A DNA stretch of 64,000 nt from contig CAJNBX010000008.1 of assembly GCA_905221115.1 (NCBI GenBank), positions 1 through 64,000 on the forward strand. The letters run 5' to 3'. This document shows, piece after piece, positions 1 through 7,606 of the stretch. The notes beneath the pieces are model-generated. The model saw only the letters and a program-made list of their open reading frames with translations. It did no database searches and was not told where the DNA came from. The translations under genes and the position numbers were made by a program. Positions within the stretch are counted from its first letter, which is position 1. Each line of letters begins with the position of its first letter. Source of the stretch: a bacterium. Lineage in GTDB: Bacteria > Bacillota > Bacilli > Lactobacillales > Streptococcaceae.

Positions 1-408
1 CTTCACCAAGCGGATAAAGATTTCTTTCAACTCTTTCCTGTCATCCTGACTGATAATGGTGGAGAGTTTGCCAGGGTTGATGATATCGAAATGGATGTGC
101 GAGGAGAGAGTAAACTCTTCTTTTGTGACCCTAATCGCTCTGACCAGAAAGGGAGAATTGAGAAAAATCACACGCTGATTCGCGACATTCTACCTAAAGG
201 AACTTCTTTTGACAATTTAACTCAAGAGGACATCAATCTCGTTTGTTCTCATGTCAACAGTGTCAAACGTGCTGCTTTGAATGGAAAGTCAGCTTATGAA
301 CTCTTTGCCTTTACTTACGGAGAAGAAATTCCTAAGCTTCTAGGTATTTCTAAAATACCTGCAGAAGACGTTTGCCAGTCGTCTAAATTACTCCAACATA
401 AGTTCTAA
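1..408 (+). CDS. IS30-family transposase, C-terminal part (cut by window edge)
   Basis: The reading frame is open from base 1, so the first ATG at 91 is not the real start; the gene begins left of the window. The visible part carries the catalytic-core motif LTDNGGEF (second Asp of the DDE triad) and then DQKGRIEKNHTLIRDILPKG, which matches the conserved Glu region of IS30-type transposases, where a Glu precedes N/H and LIR..PKGT. It catalyses cut-and-paste or circle-mediated transposition of its own element. The end at 408 is a normal TAA after a typical C terminus. The family assignment rests on the DDE spacing and the PKGTSF motif; I cannot name the IS. Whether it is intact upstream is unknown. 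Confidence 0.8.
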   Translation, partial: LHQADKDFFQLFPVILTDNGGEFARVDDIEMDVRGESKLFFCDPNRSDQKGRIEKNHTLIRDILPKGTSFDNLTQEDINLVCSHVNSVKRAALNGKSAYELFAFTYGEEIPKLLGISKIPAEDVCQSSKLLQHKF

Positions 409-657
409 AAACTAACCTTCAACCCCATTCAAACGTCTCACACTAACTTCCACCATAGCGGAACTTAATCTGAAACGCTTTCAGATGAGCGGATTTTGTG
501 CGCTCTTTTTTTCGATTCATTTTGGCTACAAAAGCGATGAAATCAAGCATGATTAAAACCAGTGGAACTTACCCTGACACGGATTTCCACTGGTTTTTAG
601 AATTTTTATCAGACTAACTTCCACTTGGATTAGCGGTGGAACTTAGTTTGGGAATTT
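409..657. mobile_element. Probable right end of the IS30-family element
   Basis: This non-coding stretch after the transposase repeats the word AACTTCCAC: CTAACTTCCACCATAGCGG near 451-468, and CTAACTTCCACTTGG near 614-628 followed by a mirrored GTGGAACTTAG. Such repeated and inverted words suggest transposase binding sites and the terminal inverted repeat. The exact outer boundary cannot be placed without the left end. No coding sequence is seen here. Confidence 0.4.
555..597. terminator. Long perfect hairpin after the transposase
   Basis: A 13-bp perfect stem AAAACCAGTGGAA (555-567) pairs with 585-597, with a 17-base loop, and ends in TTTT on the plus strand. It may terminate transposase transcription, or it may be part of the IS end structure. 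Confidence 0.5.
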
Positions 658-685
658 ACCATTCCCCTCACCTGAGAAGAATGGT
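658..685. terminator. Hairpin between the IS end and metF
   Basis: ACCATTC (658-664) pairs with GAATGGT (679-685), and the inner bases continue the pairing with G-U wobbles to a short loop. On plus it is followed by a T-rich tract (TTTGCTTTTT). On minus, 10 bases after the metF stop, no U tract follows, so for metF it may act only as a 3'-end stabiliser. Confidence 0.4.
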
Positions 686-695
686 TTGCTTTTTA

Positions 696-1562
696 TTATC
701 CTAGAGACTGATGATTAAACAAGGCATGTGTTGCTTGATGGATGTATTTTGCTGTTTCAGCATTGTTCATAGTGTAGAGATGCACACCGGCAACATCCTG
801 AGTTACCAAGTCCACAATTTGGTCCACTGCATAGGCAAGTCCTGCTGCTCTGAGCGACTCAGGGTCATGCTCATACTTGTCTAAGATGGCTTTAAATTTG
901 CGTGGAAGATGGATATTCTCACAAGTCTTCAAGAGGCGGAGAGCCTGATTTCGATTCAGAATTGGCATAATCCCTGCATGAATGGGTACATCAATCCCAG
1001 CCAAGATGCACTTGTCTTGGAAATCATAGAAGCGCTCATTGTCAAAGAAAAGCTGAGTTACGAGGCTCGAACAACCTGCATCTACTTTCTTCTTAAGATT
1101 TTGAATATCTGAAATCTGATTTGGTGAATCTGGATGACCTTCTGGATAACAAGCTCCGACAATATCAAAGTGAGGGGCTTGCTCCTTGATGAACTCAATC
1201 AAGTCAGTTGCGTAACGGAAATCCTTTTGTGGTTCCACATCTGGAATAATATCCCCACGAAGAGCCAAGATTTTCTGCACTCCAACCTTGTCCAAGTCAG
1301 CAATCGTTTCAGCAACCTTGTCCTTGGTCAAATAGATGGCTGGCAAGTGAGCAATAGTCGGAATCGCCAAGTCATTTTGGATAAAATCAGCCAAACGGAC
1401 CGTCGTTTCCTTGATATTAAATTTATTATTGCTGGCAGTCACACTGATAAAGTGGGGAGCCAACTCCTGCATATCTTGAAGAGCAGAAATAATGTTATCA
1501 TTACCCACTGCTGGGTTTGGAGGGAACACTTCAAATGAGAGTGACGGTGTTTGGCGTGACAT
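696..1562 (-). CDS. metF: 5,10-methylenetetrahydrofolate reductase
   Basis: This FAD enzyme reduces 5,10-methylene-THF to 5-methyl-THF, the methyl donor used by MetE. The N terminus has LSFEVFPP with the family's catalytic Glu (E11). The (beta/alpha)8 barrel motifs ISVTAS, ALRGD and TQLFFDN follow. The length of 288 aa is normal for the family. I chose the ATG at 1562 (MSRQTPS) over the in-frame ATG six bases upstream because AAGGAT then lies about 9 bases away; both are possible. metE ends about 100 bases upstream with no terminator between, so the two genes probably form a metE-metF operon sharing the operator upstream of metE. Confidence 0.95.
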   Translation of the reverse strand: MSRQTPSLSFEVFPPNPAVGNDNIISALQDMQELAPHFISVTASNNKFNIKETTVRLADFIQNDLAIPTIAHLPAIYLTKDKVAETIADLDKVGVQKILALRGDIIPDVEPQKDFRYATDLIEFIKEQAPHFDIVGACYPEGHPDSPNQISDIQNLKKKVDAGCSSLVTQLFFDNERFYDFQDKCILAGIDVPIHAGIMPILNRNQALRLLKTCENIHLPRKFKAILDKYEHDPESLRAAGLAYAVDQIVDLVTQDVAGVHLYTMNNAETAKYIHQATHALFNHQSLG

Positions 1563-1662
1563 AGTCATTATCCTTTTCTAATTGATTTTTCGTTAGCTGG
1601 ACTCTTAGAACCCAAGTGAAACAGGCAGATTGACTAAACAGCGCTTTTAGAGAAATCCTATC

Positions 1663-3912
1663 TTACAATTTCTCACGCGCAGCTTTCGCTGCTTCAACAA
1701 GGCGGATCAAGCTTTCTTTTGTTTCTGGAATACCACGTGTTTTCAAACCACAGTCTGGGTTGATCCAAACTTTCTTGCTTGGCACTTTAGCAAGGATAGC
1801 TTCGATTGTATTGTCGATTTCGCCTTCATTCGGTACACGAGGTGAGTGGATATCGTAAACCCCAGGTCCCACTTCTGTTTGGAAGTTTTTCGCTTTGAGT
1901 TCGTCCAAGATTTCAAGGTTTGAACGGCTAGCTTCAAATGAGATAACGTCTGCATCCATGTTGTCGATAGCTGGGATGATATCTGTAAATTCTGAGTAAC
2001 ACATGTGAGTGTGGATTTGTGTGTCTGGCGCTACTGTTGAGTGTACCAAGCGGAAGGCAGGAATTGCCCAGTCAAGGTAGTCTTCGTACCAGTCGCTACG
2101 ACGAAGTGGCAATTTCTCACGAAGAGCAGCCTCGTCGATTTGGATGATTTTCACGCCAGCAGCTTCAAGGTCAAGAACTTCATCCTTGATAGCAAGAGCG
2201 ATTTGAAGAGTAGAATCCTTGATAGAGATGTCTTCACGTGGGAATGACCAGTTGAGAATAGTTACTGGTCCAGTCAACATACCTTTAACAGGTTTGTTTG
2301 TACGGCTTTGTGCATAGCTAGACCATTTAACAGTGATAGGGTTGAGACGAGTGACATCACCCCAGATAATTGGTGGTTTTACCCCACGCATACCGTATGA
2401 TTGTACCCAACCATTTTTAGAGAAGAGGTAACCTGACAAGTTTTGACCGAAGTACTCAACCATGTCATTACGCTCAAATTCACCGTGAACAAGGACATCA
2501 AAGTCGATATCTTCTTGCCATTTGATCCATTCGTCAATTGTTTCAGCAAGGAAAGCATCGTACTCTTCTTGAGACAATTCACCTTTACGGTAAGCCAAAC
2601 GTTTAGCTCGAACTTCTTTTGTTTGGGGGAATGAACCGATAGTTGTTGTTGGAAGAGCTGGAAGTTTGAAAGCTTCTTCTTGGATAGCTTCACGTTCTGA
2701 AAAGGCTGGCAAACGAGTGTAGTCTGCGTCTGTCAAGCCAGCGATACGCGCACGAAGTTCAGCATTTTCACCTACACGCTCAGTCGCAAAGAGTTCTTTG
2801 TTAGCTGCAAGTGCTTCTTCACCTTGACCGTTGCGGATAGCATCCAAATCACGGATTTCATCCAATTTTTCAACTGCAAAGGCAAAGTGGTTCAAGATTG
2901 CTGGTTCAAATTCTTCGTTAGCTGTTGTAAATGGCACATGAAGAAGTGAGCATGAGCTAGTCAAAACAATGTTTTCAGCTGGGATTTGCTCAAGAACAGC
3001 CAAGCTCTTTTCGTAGTTGTTACGCCAGATGTTTTTACCATTGACAATACCTGCGTAGAGAGTCTTGTCAGCTGGGAAACCACCTTTAACGAGTTCAAGA
3101 GTTTTCTTACCTTCAACGAAGTCCAAACCAATAGCATCAACTGGCAAGTTCACAAGGTCAGCGTAAACGTCACGAACATCACCGAAGTAAGTTTGAAGCA
3201 AGACTTCAAGACCTTTTTTGTCAGCCAAAAGTTTGTTGTAAAGGTTCAAGAAGAGTGCTTTTTCTTCAGCTGTCAAGTCTTTTACAAGAGCAGCTTCATC
3301 CAATTGGATACGAGTCGCACCAAGTTCAGCCAATTTAGCAAAAACTTCTTGGTAAGCAGCTACTAAGCTATCTACGAAGTCTTCTGCTTTCACACCTTCT
3401 TCAAAGTCTGATAATTGAAGGAAAGTGAATGGACCTACAAGGACTGGACGAGTGTTCAATCCAAGTTCTTTGGCTTCTTGGAATTCATCAAAAATCTTGT
3501 GACCTGCAAGTTTAACTTGAGTGTCTTTTTCAAATTTAGGAACGATGTAGTGATAGTTGGTGTTGAACCATTTCTTCATTGGAAGGGCGCGAACGTCCCC
3601 TTTTTCTCCTTGGTAACCACGACCCAAAGCGAAGTAGCGCTCAAGGTCAGACAAGTCCAAGTTTTGAACTGAAGCAGGTACCACGTTGAAAAGGAAAGCT
3701 GCATCTAGGAAGTTGTCATAATGAGAAAAGTCATTTGATGGGATTTCAGTGATGCCTTTTTCTTTGACAATGTTCCAGTGTTTAGCACGCAATTCTTTTG
3801 CGGCTGCCAAGAGTTCTTCTTCTGAGATTTCTTTTCTAAAGTATTTTTCAGTTGTAAATTTTAATTCGCGGAATTCGCCCAAACGAGGGAAACCGATGAT
3901 TGTAGTTGACAT
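1663..3912 (-). CDS. metE: Cobalamin-independent methionine synthase
   Basis: This enzyme transfers the methyl group from 5-methyl-THF (triglutamate) to homocysteine, the last step of methionine synthesis. The 749-aa protein has the usual two-barrel layout: the N-terminal half starts [11 protein letters not shown] and the C-terminal half starts at TTIGSFPQT. Zinc ligands are visible in THMCYSEF and in [11 protein letters not shown]. The open frame extends 48 codons further upstream, but ATG 3912 is preceded by a strong GGAGG and the upstream residues are unlike the family, so I trimmed it. Its neighbour metF supplies the substrate. Confidence 0.97.
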   Translation of the reverse strand: MSTTIIGFPRLGEFRELKFTTEKYFRKEISEEELLAAAKELRAKHWNIVKEKGITEIPSNDFSHYDNFLDAAFLFNVVPASVQNLDLSDLERYFALGRGYQGEKGDVRALPMKKWFNTNYHYIVPKFEKDTQVKLAGHKIFDEFQEAKELGLNTRPVLVGPFTFLQLSDFEEGVKAEDFVDSLVAAYQEVFAKLAELGATRIQLDEAALVKDLTAEEKALFLNLYNKLLADKKGLEVLLQTYFGDVRDVYADLVNLPVDAIGLDFVEGKKTLELVKGGFPADKTLYAGIVNGKNIWRNNYEKSLAVLEQIPAENIVLTSSCSLLHVPFTTANEEFEPAILNHFAFAVEKLDEIRDLDAIRNGQGEEALAANKELFATERVGENAELRARIAGLTDADYTRLPAFSEREAIQEEAFKLPALPTTTIGSFPQTKEVRAKRLAYRKGELSQEEYDAFLAETIDEWIKWQEDIDFDVLVHGEFERNDMVEYFGQNLSGYLFSKNGWVQSYGMRGVKPPIIWGDVTRLNPITVKWSSYAQSRTNKPVKGMLTGPVTILNWSFPREDISIKDSTLQIALAIKDEVLDLEAAGVKIIQIDEAALREKLPLRRSDWYEDYLDWAIPAFRLVHSTVAPDTQIHTHMCYSEFTDIIPAIDNMDADVISFEASRSNLEILDELKAKNFQTEVGPGVYDIHSPRVPNEGEIDNTIEAILAKVPSKKVWINPDCGLKTRGIPETKESLIRLVEAAKAAREKL

Positions 3913-3994
3913 GATGTGTCCTCCAAAATTTGTTGTTGAAACTATCTTAACAGAAAAGAAATCATCTGTATAATTGTAAAAAATTAGGCTTTGA

Positions 3995-4011
3995 TATAGT
4001 TTGAAACTATA
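3995..4011. promoter_or_regulatory. MtaR/MetR-type operator upstream of metE
   Basis: The sequence is the perfect 17-bp palindrome TATAGTTTGAAACTATA. It matches the streptococcal MtaR (MetR, LysR family) motif TATAGTTTSAAACTATA as I remember it. It lies about 83 bases upstream of the metE start, a normal place for an activator site. A half-site GAAACTAT at 3939-3946 lies closer to the gene. The likely effect is methionine/homocysteine-responsive activation of metE-metF. Confidence 0.75.
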
Positions 4012-4172
4012 TCTCCATTTTAGATAAAAGAAAAAGACTTGAAACAAATGCCTCAAATCCTTTGTGTAGCTTGTTTTATAGCTCTATTTCAGTTATGCTC
4101 TTCAAACGCGTTATTAGTAATTCTTATAAGTGACTATGACTTGTTATTAGAAAAGACTATAAGTCAGTTTAT

Positions 4173-4469
4173 TCAGCTCTTTTCCTGTTCGAGGGGGACG
4201 ACTGCTAGTGTCTTTCCTAAACTGGCTAAAACTTTCAATACCGTATTCAACTGAGGGCTGGTCTTACCTGTTTCCATCCTAGCTATAACCGGCTGGCTTA
4301 CTCTACTTAGTTCTTCTAGCTTTTTCTGGCTGATTCCTTGCTCATGTCTGGCTTCAATCAACTCGCTCATGATAGCTACTCGCATATCACTTTCAAGTAT
4401 TTCCTCCTTGGTAAAGAGTTCTGATCGGACATCCTTCCAGTTACTCCCAATAGCACTATTCTTCATCAC
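4173..4469 (-). CDS. XRE-family (HigA-like) antitoxin, apparently orphan
   Basis: A 98-aa protein with a helix-turn-helix in its C-terminal half (EQGISQKKLEELSRVSQPVIARMETGKT, about residues 44-71), typical of antitoxins that follow HigB/RelE-type toxins. It starts GTG (4469) or ATG (4466). Directly upstream, and overlapping its first codons, is a short stub that reads like a toxin C terminus (separate entry). The original gene order was therefore probably toxin-antitoxin, and only the antitoxin remains whole. It could still act as a DNA-binding regulator or neutralise a related toxin elsewhere. Confidence 0.75.
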   Translation of the reverse strand: MMKNSAIGSNWKDVRSELFTKEEILESDMRVAIMSELIEARHEQGISQKKLEELSRVSQPVIARMETGKTSPQLNTVLKVLASLGKTLAVVPLEQEKS

Positions 4470-4518
4470 TTAGCCCTCTTTCTTTTAAGTCCTTCAGTTC
4501 ACGCTTGGCTTTTATAAA
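4456..4518 (-). pseudogene. Stub of a HigB/RelE-type toxin C terminus
   Basis: The frame upstream of the antitoxin reads FIKAKRELKDLKERGLSDEE and stop, with an in-frame TAA at 4519-4521 just before it. Charged KAKRELKD-type tails are typical of phage Gp49/HigB-like toxins. The TAG stop overlaps the antitoxin start by 14 bases (counting from GTG), the coupling expected in a toxin-first operon. No toxin body is found in the bases upstream, so the toxin has been lost by deletion. The family assignment rests on only 20 residues. Confidence 0.5.
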
Positions 4519-4560
4519 TTATAACCAAAAAGTTATTAAAAGTAAATCCTAACATTCATA

Positions 4561-4590
4561 AAAAGAAAACCTTAGAAAAATTCCAAAGGT
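4561..4590 (-). terminator. Candidate terminator after the dimer-glycosylase gene
   Basis: On the minus strand the stem ACCTT...AAGGT (4569-4573 with 4586-4590), with inner GAA/TTC pairing, is followed by TTTTCTTTT. It lies 65 bases past the stop at 4656. Confidence 0.5.
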
Positions 4591-4655
4591 CTCATCTTTA
4601 TTATTCGAAAAAATTACGGGAAGAGTTATAAATTGAAGACAATCCTTACTATTAT

Positions 4656-5021
4656 TTATTCCAGCTCAATCCCCTTCTCTCGAAGATTGTCCAGACACTC
4701 CTCATAATAGGCATCGTCATGTTCGCTGTATATAGGACTAATCAACTTCTCCTCTCCCAAATCTTCATAAGGAGGGCAGGTCTTGCCTCGGTAGTTCTTG
4801 TCCAGCCACTCTTGACTGACATTATAGCCACGGTTAGCCATCTCCTTCATGATCAAGTCATGATAGGCATAGAGACGATAGGGTGAGTGGATAAAGACAT
4901 AATCCACCGTCGCATGCTTTCTGCCCCAGCCATTGCCACGTAGGGCGCAACACTCTCGATGTTGCCCCAAAAGTTGAGGACGCGGAAGCTGTGAAATCAA
5001 AGACTCATGCCAAAGTCTCAT
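4656..5021 (-). CDS. Pyrimidine-dimer DNA glycosylase family protein (TIGR02328/Pyr_excise-like)
   Basis: A 121-aa protein beginning MRLWHESLI, with the signature LLGQHRECCALRGNGWG in residues 18-34 and then HATVDYVF. This N-terminal block is shared by proteins related to T4 endonuclease V (DenV), which removes UV-induced pyrimidine dimers by glycosylase/AP-lyase action; that activity is inferred from the family and not shown here. The start has a good AAAGGAG. Its first codons overlap the end of the YbgA-like gene by 17 bases, so the two are translated together. Confidence 0.75.
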   Translation of the reverse strand: MRLWHESLISQLPRPQLLGQHRECCALRGNGWGRKHATVDYVFIHSPYRLYAYHDLIMKEMANRGYNVSQEWLDKNYRGKTCPPYEDLGEEKLISPIYSEHDDAYYEECLDNLREKGIELE

Positions 5022-5409
5022 TGGAATCTCCTTTCAGTAAAGTCGAATGTTGCAAGTAGGTATTTGGATATCGTTCAAGCAAATCTCGAGTCTTAGCGAT
5101 TACATCTTCCTTAGAAGCTTGACCAAAACGGTAGCGATCCAGCAAAAGCATATAGTCCTTGCGCTCAGTTTCTGTCGCTTTCTTTTTGAAATAGCCCCAA
5201 ATATGCTGAAAGGCATTGCAAACCTGACCCCTGTGTTCTGGAATCTGGCAGGCACGGTCAATCATCTCTTGAACCTGACTCACTTCCACCTCTTCATTCT
5301 TCAGGTATTGGCGAATCTCATTGTAAATATTACTAGAATGACTCAAAACGAGGTATTTGTTTTGAGCCCAGAGTTGCTGGCACTGGGATTTTTGATTAGT
5401 TTGTTCCAT
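5005..5409 (-). CDS. YbgA-family (DUF1722) protein
   Basis: A 134-aa protein of the DUF1722/YbgA type. Recognisable parts are LWAQNKYLVLSHS near the N terminus, HRGQVCNAFQHIWGYFKK in the middle, and ERYPNTYLQHSTLL at the end. The biochemical role of this family is unknown. In other bacteria it lies beside or is fused to photolyase or DUF523 genes, and here it overlaps a pyrimidine-dimer glycosylase gene, which again points to UV damage repair (inference). AAGGAG lies 5 bases before ATG 5409. The broken fic remnant ends just upstream. Confidence 0.75.
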   Translation of the reverse strand: MEQTNQKSQCQQLWAQNKYLVLSHSSNIYNEIRQYLKNEEVEVSQVQEMIDRACQIPEHRGQVCNAFQHIWGYFKKKATETERKDYMLLLDRYRFGQASKEDVIAKTRDLLERYPNTYLQHSTLLKGDSNETLA

Positions 5410-5427
5410 GTTTCTCCTTGTTTTCTA

Positions 5428-5720
5428 TCAGTTTCCAGGAAATATGGAAACAAAGTTGTATCTTAAAAATGAGCGAATTATGAGCGAATAAATAGTATTT
5501 TTTGTAGAGCCTGATTTTTCTAATAAACCTTGATTTACAAATAGTTGGAGATATCGACGAATGGTTGCTACACTCAAACCTGTCGATTCTTGTGCTACTG
5601 CATTTATTATCTGGTAATGCTCTACAAGATAAGACTCTAACCCATTCGCCCCATATGACCATTCCCATTTTCAAAAGAGGGAATAATTTCTAACTCAAAA
5701 TGCACAATAAACCGTTCATC
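5428..5720 (-). pseudogene. Broken remnant of a second Fic-family gene
   Basis: Two frames on the minus strand give pieces of one Fic protein. The first, near 5720-5637, reads ERFIVHFELEI then SFENGNGHMGR, a decayed HPFxxGNGRxxR active site in which the catalytic His is gone. After a frame change the second reads LESYLVEHYQIINAVAQE and then TGLSVATIRRYLQLF and GLLEKSGSTKNTIYS, which is the winged-helix domain found at the C terminus of many Fic proteins. The middle of the catalytic domain is deleted. It begins immediately after the stop of the intact fic gene, so it is a dead paralogue or a recombination scar. Confidence 0.65.
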
Positions 5721-5722
5721 TC

Positions 5723-6493
5723 TTAGTCTATTTCTAAATCATGTTGGCCACCTAATAAGAGATTTTCAAAAAATCGTTCCAGATATTCTGTTTTTTTCTG
5801 GAATAGCTTCGCATTATCTAGAACAAGAGCATCTCGAAAATACTTTGCATTTTCTTGGAAGGGTTTGTTGTCTACTTGAAATCCCATAGTTCTAAGGTAC
5901 TTAATCAAAAATACTGTTATGGTTCGAGTATTTCCTTCTCCAAAAGGATGAATTTGCCAAATACCTGAAATAAAAGTCCTGATATGTTGCACTACTTCAA
6001 TCTCGGATTTTCCTCGATAGTCAAATTGACTTTCCTGCTGAAAATCATAGGTCAAACTATCTGCTACCGTACGAAAATCATCATAGATGACACTATCTCC
6101 ATTTAAAACAGCCTCACTTTTTGTAATGTTATAAGAGCGGTATTCTCCCAAGGGAATACCTTGTGGTAGGAGGCCAAAGAAAAGCTCTCTATGAATCAAT
6201 TTCAATGTTGTTGGAGCAAATTTAAAGGCATTAGAGGACAAGAGCTCCACAATTCTCATGGCAACAAGATCTGCTTCTCTTGTACTATCATCCTTCTCTT
6301 GGTGGTAAGTCGTTACTTGATCATAAACTTCTTGATAAGTCAACTTTCCTTGAGAATTTTTCTGTGCGAGCTCTCTCATATACGGCGACGGTTCTAGATC
6401 ATCTACCTTTTGTAAGCCAAACCCCGTTTCCCATAGGTCTAACTTGGTCTGATAAGAGAGTCTGGGATTATCAATTTCATAAGTCGGTGTCAT
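5723..6493 (-). CDS. Fic/DOC-family protein
   Basis: A 256-aa protein with the Fic core motif HPFGEGNTRTITVFL (HxFx(D/E)GNxRxxR class) at about residues 182-196, and the upstream LPQGIPLGEYRSYNI flap region. Fic enzymes usually transfer AMP, or another nucleotide part, from a cofactor to a protein hydroxyl group. Some act as toxins, others as regulators; the target here is unknown. I chose ATG 6493 (MTPTYEID) with AAAGGAAAACC before it over a start nine codons upstream. No separate small antitoxin gene is seen directly next to it. It lies downstream of the HigA-like gene, with a 164-base gap, and upstream of the broken fic copy. Confidence 0.85.
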   Translation of the reverse strand: MTPTYEIDNPRLSYQTKLDLWETGFGLQKVDDLEPSPYMRELAQKNSQGKLTYQEVYDQVTTYHQEKDDSTREADLVAMRIVELLSSNAFKFAPTTLKLIHRELFFGLLPQGIPLGEYRSYNITKSEAVLNGDSVIYDDFRTVADSLTYDFQQESQFDYRGKSEIEVVQHIRTFISGIWQIHPFGEGNTRTITVFLIKYLRTMGFQVDNKPFQENAKYFRDALVLDNAKLFQKKTEYLERFFENLLLGGQHDLEID

Positions 6494-6612
6494 GGTTTTC
6501 CTTTCTGGACAAAACTTCAAGTAAAATCTTTATATTCTATTCTACCATATTAGATTAGCTAGATTTTCCAGTAATTTGTCGTTTCTTACGAAACTAGCTC
6601 TTGGTTTTTAAA

Positions 6613-6650
6613 TAAAAGACTGTATCAGGAATTTATTATTCCGAGTCTTA
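6613..6650 (-). terminator. Weak candidate terminator between the higA-like gene and fic
   Basis: On the minus strand AAGACT...AGTCTT encloses GGAAT...ATTCC, followed by TTATTTAAAAA. The stem has internal loops and the U tract is poor, so read-through into fic is possible. Confidence 0.3.
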
Positions 6651-6657
6651 GACAAGC

Positions 6658-6936
6658 TCATTTTTGCTTTACAATCTCCGCAATTTTTACATCGTAAGCA
6701 TTCTGAAGATTGAGCCAAGTTATTATCGAGATATTAGTAACCTTTGCTAACTTCCGAGCAATATCATTACTAATTGATTCCTCACCATTCACTAATTTAC
6801 CGAGCTTCATTTCAGAAATTCCTAAACGCTCTGCAAATTCTTTTTGCGTTAGGTTATAATCTTCAATCAACTCTTCAACATACTGACCTGGATGAAAAGC
6901 AATCAGGTCTCTGTATTCAACAATTTTCTTACTCAT
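6658..6936 (-). CDS. HigA-family antitoxin-like regulator, coupled to an Ntn-hydrolase-like gene
   Basis: A 92-aa protein with the HigA/VapI hallmarks HPGQYVEELIEDYNLTQ (near residues 15-31), then a helix-turn-helix (QKEFAERLGISEMKLGKLVNG) and a C-terminal WLNLQNAYD. ATG 6936 comes two bases after the stop of the upstream gene, and another in-frame ATG at 6945 overlaps it, so translation is coupled. In classic higBA modules the preceding gene is the small RelE-fold toxin HigB. Here it is a 204-aa proteasome-like candidate. It could autoregulate this operon or neutralise its partner (inference). Confidence 0.8.
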   Translation of the reverse strand: MSKKIVEYRDLIAFHPGQYVEELIEDYNLTQKEFAERLGISEMKLGKLVNGEESISNDIARKLAKVTNISIITWLNLQNAYDVKIAEIVKQK

Positions 6937-6938
6937 AA

Positions 6939-7553
6939 TCACCATTTAATCACATGTTGTTCAATATTACTATTAACTGATCTATCTTTTTTTGAAATTT
7001 CAAGAATAATTTCTCTATGTACTTCTTTGATTTTCTTAATCGCAATCCCTCTACTAAATACAGGAGAATTTATTTGTTCAGCAATAATATATTGTACATT
7101 TGAACGAACTAAATCTTGATAATACTCATAATCAACATCTGGAGGTGTCAGAATAGGAGCCCATACGTTTCTGTGGTCTGTTAAATGTAGCTGATTTTGA
7201 ATATTATCATCTGACATATGAAAGTTTCCACCAAAACCATAATTTGTTTTACTTTTTCCCAAAACTAATATATTACAATGGTTCGGTTCATTTACCACTC
7301 TGTTACCTAGTAAAAGCCATAAAAATTCTAGATAATCTTCAGAACTTGGACAGTCATCTTTGTCAAAAATACCATTTTTATTTAAAATATCTACAGCATC
7401 ACCTGAACCAGTAAATCCTACCAATACATTTTGATTTACCTTGAACACTTTAGAGTATTTATCGCTGACAGTTTCACCTGAGTCTTTGCTAAGACGCATA
7501 TCTCCTGAAATGATTGCGAAATTTTTAAATATGGTTCCAATTACACAAGACAA
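6939..7553 (-). CDS. Proteasome/HslV-like Ntn-hydrolase candidate of unknown function
   Basis: I recognise no named family, but the N terminus follows the proteasome beta/HslV pattern. After Met removal the chain begins Ser-Cys (candidate N-terminal nucleophile Ser1). Asp17 falls in SGDMRLS, where catalytic Asp17 is expected, and Lys34 in KVFKV matches Lys33 with one insertion. LVGFTGSGDAVDIL then resembles the Gly-rich aGfaG..aDa segment, and SRGIAIKKIKEV near the C terminus resembles the final strand. The start is TTG 7553 behind a strong AAGGAGG. It lies 53 bases after hsdS on the same strand and is coupled to the HigA-like gene. The DNA is visibly AT-richer than hsdM and hsdR. Function and substrate are unknown. 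Confidence 0.65.
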   Translation of the reverse strand: MSCVIGTIFKNFAIISGDMRLSKDSGETVSDKYSKVFKVNQNVLVGFTGSGDAVDILNKNGIFDKDDCPSSEDYLEFLWLLLGNRVVNEPNHCNILVLGKSKTNYGFGGNFHMSDDNIQNQLHLTDHRNVWAPILTPPDVDYEYYQDLVRSNVQYIIAEQINSPVFSRGIAIKKIKEVHREIILEISKKDRSVNSNIEQHVIKW

Positions 7554-7606
7554 TATTTACACACCTCCTTGATAGCATTTTTATATAAAAGTTTTTAAAC
7601 TCTCTA

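Noticed and set aside
3913-4020. A T-box or SAM riboswitch before metE
   Set aside because: The leader is only about 100 bases, lacks the T-box signature and antiterminator hairpin, and instead carries an MtaR-type palindrome.
5396-5674. A 92-codon open frame on minus with no relatives that I recognise
   Set aside because: The other frames of the same DNA encode clear Fic pieces (a GNG active-site stretch and a winged-helix tail), so this frame is a by-product of a decayed fic gene.
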